Shown here piece by piece: positions 1 through 5,507 of a stretch of DNA of 6,045 nt. The stretch comes from Ruminococcaceae bacterium UBA5397. GTDB taxonomy: Bacteria; Bacillota; Clostridia; Oscillospirales; Acutalibacteraceae. The DNA is taken from the NCBI GenBank assembly GCA_002411615.1, contig DHOF01000162.1, positions 1,281 through 7,325 of the forward strand. Direction: 5' to 3'. A model generated the notes under the pieces. The model did no database searches, was not told the origin of the DNA, and worked only from the letters and a program-made list of their open reading frames with translations. Both the position numbers and the translations under genes were made by a program. Within the stretch, counting starts at the first letter, position 1. Each line of letters begins with the position of its first letter.

Positions 1-1656
1 GCTGCAGTCGCTTTCTTTCAGTGCCAATACATCATTGACGCCGTCTCCAGTCATTGCAACGGTATGACCGTTTCCTTTTAGTGACTGAACCAGCTGAAGC
101 TTTTGCTGAGGAGTTACCCTCCCGAAGACTGTATATTTTGCAGCCGCTTCTCTGACATCATTTTCACTTTTTAAAGTGGTGGCGTCAACCCATTGGTCAG
201 CATTTTTAAGGCCGGCTTTCTGTGCAATTTTAGAGACAGTGATTGCATTGTCTCCAGAGATTACTTTTAAATCAACCCCCTGATCAGCAAAATACTGCAG
301 GGTATTATTGGCACTTTTTCGGATTCGGTCACTGATCATGAAAAGTGCTTTCGGAGCAATATCTTCCGGAAGAGTTTGATCGCAGATTGGCTTTTCACTA
401 TGAGCAAGAACCAACACACGTTGACCTTTTTGGGAGGCCTTTTCAACCTGAGAACGAATTTCTGAAAAGCGGCTTCCTAATACAAATTCTCCTGCACCCA
501 ATACATAAGTGCCATGCTCGGCGAAAGATACACCGCTCCATTTCCGTGCAGAGGAAAATGGAACGCTTATGATGGGATCCCATGAAGGTGGCTGAGAACA
601 AAATTCTGAAATTGCAGTAGAGGTTGGGTTCGCATCATTCAGTGTATGAATAACGGCTGAGGCGGCATCTTTTAATAGTTCTGTTTCCTCATTATTAAAA
701 GGTGCAAATTCATCTACCTGCATGGTGCCTTCTGTAATAGTACCAGTTTTATCAAGACAAAGTGTATCAACCCTTGCGAGAGTTTCAATCGAATAGAGTT
801 CCTGCACGAGCGCGTGCTTGTGAGAAAGACGTATAATTCCAACGGCGAGCACGACGCTGGTTAAAAGAACAAGTCCCTCTGGAATCATTCCAATCAAAGC
901 AGCGACGGTACTGATAATGCTTTCGCCAAAATCAATATTGGAGATAAAGACCTGTTTGTAAAACAGGGCAAATCCTACTGGGAACAGAATGAACCCAATA
1001 ATTTTAATCAGCAGATTGATGGACTGCATGATCTCAGAATTTGGTTTCTTGATGTATTTAGCACTGCTTGTAATTTTTGCAGCATAGTTATCTTTTCCGA
1101 TATGTTCTACTTGTGCCTGACAGGTGCCAGATACTAAGAAGCTTCCAGAGAGCAGATGATCACCCGGCTGCTTTATGATTGGATCTGATTCGCCGGTAAT
1201 TAACGATTCATTGACCTCGCATTCGCCGGAAATGACGACCGAATCAGAGCAAATTTGATTTCCGGAAGAGAGCACCATCAAATCGTCTAAGACAATTTTT
1301 GAAATCTCAATTTTTTGTTTTTTTCCGTCTCGGATTACTACGGCTTTGGGAGATGCAATCAAAGAAAGTTGGTCAATCGTTTTTTTTGCGCGAATTTCCT
1401 GAAAGCATCCGATAAATGTATTGCATAGCATGACTCCCAAAAAAAGCGCATTTTTAAAAGAACCTACAAAAAGGACAAGAGCACCTAAAATCAGGTTCAA
1501 AATATTAAATGGGTTGATTGTGTTTTCAAAAATAATTCGTTTCGTGCTTTTTGTTTGGATATCTTCCGTGCCGTTTACAAGACCGTTTCGAATTCGTGCT
1601 TGTACTTCTGCTGAGGTAAGACCACCTGTATGCGACGTGTGATTTTCGTGCTCCAT
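1..1656 (-). CDS. CtpE-type P-type cation (probably Ca2+) ATPase, C-terminus cut by left window edge
   Basis: Membrane pump that couples ATP hydrolysis, through a phospho-aspartate, to cation transport. The 552 visible codons have no internal stop. Seen in order: a cytosolic N-terminus with no CxxC metal domain; two membrane helices (about 45-88); an actuator domain with TGES at 154-157; helices at about 213-235 and 245-275 carrying PEGL (259-262); the phosphorylation motif DKTGTIT with Asp302; an FSSARKWSG nucleotide-binding motif (Lys372); KGQR (410-413); SGDN (467-470); GRVTPQQK (512-519); and TGDGVND (536-542). From memory, the helix 4 text PEGLVLLTS (instead of PEGLP) and the INPFN and QEIRAKK motifs match mycobacterial CtpE, a calcium-uptake ATPase of about 800 residues. 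If so, some 240 residues including the last helices lie to the left. The ATG at 1656 is set by AAGGAG six bases upstream. The P-type assignment is secure; the calcium substrate is inferred, and other divalent cations remain possible. Confidence 0.93.
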   Translation of the reverse strand, partial: MEHENHTSHTGGLTSAEVQARIRNGLVNGTEDIQTKSTKRIIFENTINPFNILNLILGALVLFVGSFKNALFLGVMLCNTFIGCFQEIRAKKTIDQLSLIASPKAVVIRDGKKQKIEISKIVLDDLMVLSSGNQICSDSVVISGECEVNESLITGESDPIIKQPGDHLLSGSFLVSGTCQAQVEHIGKDNYAAKITSSAKYIKKPNSEIMQSINLLIKIIGFILFPVGFALFYKQVFISNIDFGESIISTVAALIGMIPEGLVLLTSVVLAVGIIRLSHKHALVQELYSIETLARVDTLCLDKTGTITEGTMQVDEFAPFNNEETELLKDAASAVIHTLNDANPTSTAISEFCSQPPSWDPIISVPFSSARKWSGVSFAEHGTYVLGAGEFVLGSRFSEIRSQVEKASQKGQRVLVLAHSEKPICDQTLPEDIAPKALFMISDRIRKSANNTLQYFADQGVDLKVISGDNAITVSKIAQKAGLKNADQWVDATTLKSENDVREAAAKYTVFGRVTPQQKLQLVQSLKGNGHTVAMTGDGVNDVLALKESDCS

Positions 1657-1662
1657 ATGTTG

Positions 1663-1668
1663 CTCCTT
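1663..1668 (-). promoter_or_regulatory. Ribosome binding site of the P-type ATPase gene
   Basis: AAGGAG on the minus strand, six bases before the ATG at 1656. It fixes the start of the ATPase gene. Confidence 0.8.
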
Positions 1669-1692
1669 GTCGTCTTTAAGTTATTGCTTTTC

Positions 1693-1721
1693 ATTATACT
1701 ATTTTTGCAGGATGATCTCAA
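1693..1721 (-). promoter_or_regulatory. Sigma-A-type promoter of the P-type ATPase gene
   Basis: Read on the minus strand, TTGAGA (1716-1721) and TATAAT (1693-1698) are separated by exactly 17 bases. This is a near-consensus housekeeping promoter. Transcription should start near 1686, giving a leader of about 30 bases before the ATG at 1656. I see no obvious operator over it, so basal expression may be substantial. Confidence 0.75.
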
Positions 1722-1822
1722 CCGTAAGAAAACGTGTTTCACAATTATTCAAATATATTTTTTCAATTTGTTCATAATTTAAATGGTATTTTAAGAATGA
1801 AAAGCTTTTAAATAGAAGAAGA

Positions 1823-1850
1823 TTGCATTTTGGTGCGTTCATGGTATAAT
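1823..1850 (+). promoter_or_regulatory. Promoter of the O-antigen-ligase-like gene (extended -10)
   Basis: TTGCAT (1823-1828), a 16-base spacer and TATAAT (1845-1850), preceded by TGG, which gives an extended -10. Transcription should start near 1857, about 60 bases before the proposed start codon. A 10-base palindrome, AAAAGCTTTT (1800-1809), lies just upstream of the -35. Whether it is an operator or chance in AT-rich DNA cannot be told. Confidence 0.65.
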
Positions 1851-1902
1851 AAAATTTCAGAATAATGGATGTTGCGAAAATACGCAGATGTCTTTAAAGA
1901 AG

Positions 1903-1910
1903 AAGGAGGT
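1903..1910 (+). promoter_or_regulatory. Perfect Shine-Dalgarno that points to an ATT start codon
   Basis: AAGGAGGT is fully complementary to the usual 16S rRNA tail. Eight bases further lies ATT at 1919, in frame with the ligase-like gene. No ATG, GTG or TTG occurs within normal reach: the next TTG (1932) is out of frame and soon hits a stop, and the in-frame TTG at 1982 is about 70 bases away with no ribosome binding site of its own. Confidence 0.7.
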
Positions 1911-1918
1911 CGGTCGAT

Positions 1919-3085
1919 ATTCAGGATCTGATTGCAAAAATACGTTGTTCTGTATCCGAACAGCCCAACGCAGTTTTTTATTTGGCATTGATCCTTACGG
2001 CTTCCATTTTTCTTCCGTATGTAATAACGGCGGGCGTTTTGATTTTGTCTTGTATTTATATATTGCTTCATAAAAAGCAGCGCCGAGCGATTTTAAGAGT
2101 TCCTTATGGAAAGGTATTGATCGGATTTTTCGGAATTTCAGCTTTACTTTCTGCCTATTATGGGAATCGTTTCGGGATAGTTTGCTGTTTTGGAATTTTT
2201 ACGATTTATGTATGTGCATTTTATCTGCGTTCCGTTATGACGTATTCATTGTTTTGCCTTATGATGGATACAGCTTGTGCCGGAAGTGTTTTAGCGGCTC
2301 TGTTTGCTATTTATCAAAAGCTGTCCCAATACAGCACAATGCCTACATATCGCCCGGAATCGTTTTTCTTGAATCCAAATTATTATGGAGCAATCATTGA
2401 ATTTATTGTCATTATTGCAATTTATCGTGCAGATATAAATTCATCGGGCAGACCTTTTTATGCGGCAGTTATTGGAATCAATTTAGTTGGACTTTATCTT
2501 TGCGCATCTATGTCTGCATGGACGGCGATGACTGCCGGAGTTTTGGTTTTCTTACTTTTAAAGAAAAAGTATAAAATTGCGGCCATTTATCTTACCATTT
2601 TAATTTTATTTATTTTGGCCTGTAATTTTATTCCCAGCCTTTTCCCGCGTTTCAATAGTATTGATGACACAACCAGTAATCGAATGGACGTCTGGTGGGG
2701 AGCGTTTCATGGATTTCTTGATACGCCCATGCTCGGACGCGGCCCTATGGCTTATACGATTGTTTCCAAAGAACTTGGGACTTACAGCACTTATCATTGC
2801 CATAATCTTTTCTTGGATATGCTGCTGAACTATGGGATTATTGGATGCGGTGTCTTTTTGACTTTTATTATTGCACAGGTAAAACAACTTTGGAAGTGGC
2901 TGAAGCGAAAAGCCTATAGAGGAATTACATTGTTGACTGTGAGCCTTACGATTGCTGTTTTGATTCATGGAATCACAGATGTGACGATTTTCTGGATTCA
3001 GACAGGATTGCTTTTTATGTTGGCTTATACCGGAACAGGAATTCGAAATTGGCAGGAAAATTCTACTGCTAAAAAAAATCAATAA
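1919..3085 (+). CDS. O-antigen-ligase / Wzy_C-family polytopic membrane protein
   Basis: Predicted glycan ligase or polymerase acting at the outer face of the cytoplasmic membrane. The protein is 388 residues from ATT 1919, or 367 from TTG 1982. A short polar N-terminus (about 20 residues) is followed by roughly ten hydrophobic segments, a large loop, and two or three final helices. The loop carries the family signature: SNRMDVWW with Arg255, a LGRGP turn, then HCHN (293-296) running into LLNYGIIG. In WaaL-type ligases an Arg and a His in this loop are needed for transfer, and the family spans O-antigen ligases, Wzy polymerases and protein O-glycosyltransferases. A Gram-positive has no lipid A acceptor, so a wall polymer or protein acceptor is more likely, but this is unknown. 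The ATT start is chosen because the perfect Shine-Dalgarno at 1903-1910 has no other start in range; a stop at 1895-1897 limits upstream extension. The gene is monocistronic, with no glycosyltransferase or flippase beside it. The family call is firm; the substrate is not. Confidence 0.85.
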   Translation: MQDLIAKIRCSVSEQPNAVFYLALILTASIFLPYVITAGVLILSCIYILLHKKQRRAILRVPYGKVLIGFFGISALLSAYYGNRFGIVCCFGIFTIYVCAFYLRSVMTYSLFCLMMDTACAGSVLAALFAIYQKLSQYSTMPTYRPESFFLNPNYYGAIIEFIVIIAIYRADINSSGRPFYAAVIGINLVGLYLCASMSAWTAMTAGVLVFLLLKKKYKIAAIYLTILILFILACNFIPSLFPRFNSIDDTTSNRMDVWWGAFHGFLDTPMLGRGPMAYTIVSKELGTYSTYHCHNLFLDMLLNYGIIGCGVFLTFIIAQVKQLWKWLKRKAYRGITLLTVSLTIAVLIHGITDVTIFWIQTGLLFMLAYTGTGIRNWQENSTAKKNQ

Positions 3086-3118
3086 AAAAGCGGCTGCTTT
3101 TTAGGCAGCCGCTTTTTT
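3084..3118. terminator. Bidirectional intrinsic terminator between convergent genes
   Basis: GCGGCTGC (3090-3097) pairs with GCAGCCGC (3105-3112) around a 7-base loop. It is flanked by six A on the left and six T on the right, extending the stem to 14 pairs. Read from either strand it gives a GC-rich hairpin followed by a U run. It therefore ends both the plus-strand ligase-like gene, whose stop codon it touches, and the minus-strand EamA gene, which stops at 3123. Confidence 0.92.
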
Positions 3119-3122
3119 ATTA

Positions 3123-4019
3123 TTAAGATCCACTTTTTGGGGCTGTACTCGTTTTGCTTAAGATGCTGGGCAATTCAGAAATGAGCATGGCCAAGAAGAT
3201 CATGGCAAAGCCTGCTACCAGTTTTATGGTGAGAGGTTCTCCGAGAAAAACAATACCGCTGATGCAGCCAATCAACGATTCCAGAGACATAATTAAAGAA
3301 GCTTTCGAAGGGCTTACATATTTTTCTCCGACAGCCTGCAGCCCGAGTGCAATCATGGTGCAGAAAACAGAGAGATATAAAATGGGCAAAAGGGAAGCGG
3401 TTGATAATACCGGAACCGGTTCAGTAAAAATGGCAACCAAAAAGCTGAGAATGCCGACAATAAAAAACTGAAGGATGCTCATTAGAATCGGGTCGTATTG
3501 TTTGGAAGCAATGCTTAAAAAAACAATATGAGACGCAAAGAAGAATCCGCAGAGAATTGTCAAAAAATCCCCAAAATTCAGAGAAAAAGAATCTCCGGAA
3601 AGAGAGATTAGCGCGATCCCAATAATACACAAAAAAGCGGCAATTAAATTGGCGGGCCGTGGCCGGACTTTTCGAATGATCCAGTATAAAAATGGAACAA
3701 TTATCACATAGATTGTTGTTAAAAACGCATTTTTCCCTGCAGTGGTGTATTTTATGGCAACGGTTTGAAGATAGTAAGATAAAAAGAGAAGTCCGCCAAG
3801 AACGAAACTGAATTTTAAAGAGTCAAGTGTGAGAAGCTTTAACTTTTTGTGAAAAATCAAGGCCATCATGACGGCCGCAAAAAGAAAACGAATTCCAAGT
3901 AAATATCCGGGCTCGACGAGTGTCGTTGCTTGTTTTATAATAACAAAGCTAGTCCCCCATAGAATGGTGATAAAAAACAAACCAAACTCAGCAAGATGGA
4001 CCTTTTTTTGATTTTGCAT
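3123..4019 (-). CDS. EamA / DMT-superfamily transporter
   Basis: Predicted inner-membrane permease of 298 residues, the usual size for the drug/metabolite transporter superfamily, with about ten helices made of two EamA repeats. The first repeat opens with ILWGTSFVIIK (about residues 19-29) and contains TTAGKNAFLTT. The second ends with SPSKASLIMSLESL and a FLGEP motif (Glu261) before the last helix, all typical of the family. Members export amino acids, metabolites or drugs, and sequence alone does not tell which. An in-frame ATG at 4136 would add 39 residues, but I reject it: that stretch has no ribosome binding site and spans the likely promoter at 4053-4061. The ATG at 4019 has GGAGGA upstream, though at a somewhat long 11-base spacing. 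The gene stands alone, convergent with the ligase-like gene and divergent from the M16 operon. The family is firm and the substrate unknown. Confidence 0.92.
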   Translation of the reverse strand: MQNQKKVHLAEFGLFFITILWGTSFVIIKQATTLVEPGYLLGIRFLFAAVMMALIFHKKLKLLTLDSLKFSFVLGGLLFLSYYLQTVAIKYTTAGKNAFLTTIYVIIVPFLYWIIRKVRPRPANLIAAFLCIIGIALISLSGDSFSLNFGDFLTILCGFFFASHIVFLSIASKQYDPILMSILQFFIVGILSFLVAIFTEPVPVLSTASLLPILYLSVFCTMIALGLQAVGEKYVSPSKASLIMSLESLIGCISGIVFLGEPLTIKLVAGFAMIFLAMLISELPSILSKTSTAPKSGS

Positions 4020-4030
4020 AAATTTATAAT

Positions 4031-4036
4031 TCCTCC
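4031..4036 (-). promoter_or_regulatory. Ribosome binding site of the EamA transporter gene
   Basis: GGAGGA on the minus strand, 11 bases before the ATG at 4019. The spacing is longer than usual, but it is the only strong Shine-Dalgarno in the region and supports the 298-residue form. Confidence 0.65.
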
Positions 4037-4052
4037 AATGAAAATACAAATT

Positions 4053-4061
4053 AGTATAACA
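4053..4061 (-). promoter_or_regulatory. Extended -10 promoter of the EamA transporter gene
   Basis: On the minus strand TGTTATACT combines an extended -10 with TATACT (4053-4058). No good -35 lies 16-18 bases upstream, so the extended element would have to compensate. The predicted transcription start near 4046 gives a short leader of about 27 bases before the ATG at 4019. Confidence 0.5.
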
Positions 4062-4134
4062 TAATTTTTGAGCAAAAGCCATTTTGAAAAAAGGAAATTT
4101 AAATGCATAAATAACGATATTTTTGTGCAAGTTC

Positions 4135-4166
4135 ATAGAATATTTAGAATATTCATTCTTTTCTAT
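4135..4166. repeat. Tandem 9-base repeat and palindrome in the divergent intergenic region
   Basis: TAGAATATT occurs twice head to tail (4136-4144 and 4145-4153). The second copy runs into the palindrome GAATATTC (4147-4154), and AGAAT (4146-4150) can pair with ATTCT (4155-4159). The block is bounded by the inverted pair ATAGAA (4135-4140) and TTCTAT (4161-4166). It overlaps the expected -35 position of the M16 operon promoter, so a regulator site is possible. In such AT-rich DNA chance is also possible. Confidence 0.4.
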
Positions 4167-4178
4167 CGGAGGAGGATG

Positions 4179-4187
4179 TGTTATAAT
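4179..4187 (+). promoter_or_regulatory. Extended -10 promoter of the M16 peptidase-like operon
   Basis: TGTTATAAT is a perfect extended -10 (TATAAT at 4182-4187). The sequence 17 bases upstream (4159-4164, TTTTCT) is a poor -35. Transcription is expected near 4194, about 33 bases before the ATG at 4227. Confidence 0.6.
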
Positions 4188-4226
4188 AAATAAATTAATG
4201 AGGCTTGAAAATTGGAGATGAATAAT

Positions 4227-5507
4227 ATGCCCGAACTAGAACAGACGGCGCTTGGAAACGGGATTCGTTTTCTCGGCGTTCGGGATCCTAAATTTAAAAC
4301 ATTTCGTATTTCTGTAAACTTTTTTCTACCTATGAAGAAAAACCGCGCGGCTGCAATGGCAATGATTCCATTTTTGCTTAGCCGTGCCAGCCGCAAGTAC
4401 CCGGATTTTTCTGCCATGAGTAAAAAGATGGCGGACCTTTATGGAGCAGTTGTTACTGCAGAGGCATCTAAACTGGGAGACGCACAGGTGCTGACGCTTT
4501 CCGCTGCCGGAATATCAGATCGCTATGCGCTTTCGCAAGAGAAAATTTCTCATGAACTTGCAAATGTGCTTTGCGGGATGATCTTTGACCCGCTGATTGA
4601 AAATGGCTTGTTCCCGAAAGATGGATTCGAGCAGGAAAAACGGCAGTCATTGGAGCGTATGGATGCAGAGTATAACGACAAACGAACTTATGCGCTTTTG
4701 CAGTGCCAAAAGTTGATGTTTTCGGATGAGCCTGCTGGAATTGACCGCTTTGGAGGAAGGAGTGCGGTGGAAGCACTTCGTCCGGAAGAGCTTGTTCCTG
4801 CATGGAAAGAAATACTTCACAGTTCTAAAATCGAATTGCTTTCTCTGGGAGATTGTGACCCGCAGGCTGTTTGCAGCGGATTTCAAAAGGCATTTTCCGG
4901 TATTCATCGGGAACCGGAAACTTGCGATACGATTGTTAAAGCACCTTCCGAAGAGGTTTTAGAAAAGACAGAAAAACAAAATGTCGCACAAGGAAAACTT
5001 GTGATGGGATTTCGCTCTGCAATCAATCTGCAGTCTCTAGAGTGGCCTGCAATGGCTCTGATGAATACCGTCTTTGGCGGTTCTCCCAGCAGTAAATTAT
5101 TTCTGAATGTACGCGAAAAGCTGAGTCTGTGCTATTACTGCAGTTCCCTTTTTGATAGCATGAAGGGCGGCATGTTCGTTCAAAGTGGTGTCGAGACGAA
5201 AAATTTTGAAGCTGCACAATCAGAGATTGAGCACCAGATGAGTGAAATGAAAAATGGAAATATTACCGAAGAGGAAATTTCTTCGGCTAAACTCACCATG
5301 GAAAATTCCTATCGCACGGTGATGGATTCTCTCTGGTCTTTGGAAAACTGGTATGTGGGTCAAACGTATGCGCCAAAAATCAAGACGCCTTTGGAATATG
5401 CCAATCAGATTTCAAAGGTCAAATCAGAAGAGATTGTCAAAGTGGCGCAAAAGATACAGCCTGCTGCCATTTATCGTTTGACGTCATCTGAGGAGGCAAA
5501 GTCATGA
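4227..5507 (+). CDS. ymfF: M16-family non-catalytic subunit, YmfF-like
   Basis: A 426-residue, two-domain M16 (insulinase/processing peptidase) homologue, about the size of Bacillus YmfF. The N-terminal domain should carry HxxEH, but the matching region (about residues 44-60, MIPFLLSRASRKYPD) has no His or Glu ligands, so this protein should not bind catalytic zinc. The C-terminal domain keeps the substrate-side motif, GGSPSSKLF (284-292) then VREKLSLCYY with Arg296 and Tyr303/304, the R/Y element seen in partner subunits of M16B heterodimers. It overlaps the next M16 gene by four bases, implying translational coupling and a 1:1 complex. Database naming links this family to the 5-aminopentanol modification of elongation factor P in Bacillus; whether that role holds here is not shown. 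The ATG at 4227 is preferred over TTG 4212 and ATG 4218 because GGAGA (4214-4218) lies eight bases before it. The family call is firm; the ymfF name is by resemblance. Confidence 0.88.
   Translation: MPELEQTALGNGIRFLGVRDPKFKTFRISVNFFLPMKKNRAAAMAMIPFLLSRASRKYPDFSAMSKKMADLYGAVVTAEASKLGDAQVLTLSAAGISDRYALSQEKISHELANVLCGMIFDPLIENGLFPKDGFEQEKRQSLERMDAEYNDKRTYALLQCQKLMFSDEPAGIDRFGGRSAVEALRPEELVPAWKEILHSSKIELLSLGDCDPQAVCSGFQKAFSGIHREPETCDTIVKAPSEEVLEKTEKQNVAQGKLVMGFRSAINLQSLEWPAMALMNTVFGGSPSSKLFLNVREKLSLCYYCSSLFDSMKGGMFVQSGVETKNFEAAQSEIEHQMSEMKNGNITEEEISSAKLTMENSYRTVMDSLWSLENWYVGQTYAPKIKTPLEYANQISKVKSEEIVKVAQKIQPAAIYRLTSSEEAKS
5491..5496 (+). promoter_or_regulatory. Ribosome binding site of the second M16 gene, inside the first
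   Basis: AGGAGG lies within the last codons of the upstream M16 gene and seven bases before the ATG at 5504. Together with the ATGA overlap it fixes the start and indicates coupled translation. Confidence 0.85.

Noticed and set aside
1800..1809. AAAAGCTTTT palindrome upstream of the ligase-like promoter as an operator
   Set aside because: Ten bases of simple A/T-flanked palindrome in an AT-rich intergenic stretch is easily chance; no second copy or known box matches.
1888..2073. 61-residue plus-strand reading frame from ATG 1888
   Set aside because: No ribosome binding site before its ATG, it overlaps the ligase-like gene in another frame, and its composition looks like a shifted reading of membrane-protein codons.
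2606..3082. 158-residue minus-strand reading frame opposite the ligase-like gene
   Set aside because: It is antisense to a gene with clear family motifs, has no promoter or ribosome binding site I can see, and its sequence is low-complexity without recognisable motifs.
1982..3085. TTG at 1982 as the start of the ligase-like gene
   Set aside because: It has no Shine-Dalgarno and lies about 70 bases beyond a perfect one; the frame stays open and plausible back to ATT 1919. Kept only as an alternative.
4020..4136. N-terminal extension of the EamA transporter to ATG 4136
   Set aside because: The added 39 residues lack family resemblance, the ATG lacks a ribosome binding site, and the extension spans the predicted promoter at 4053-4061.
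4212..4226. TTG 4212 or ATG 4218 as the start of the first M16 gene
   Set aside because: Neither has a properly spaced Shine-Dalgarno; GGAGA at 4214-4218 is itself the ribosome binding site for ATG 4227.
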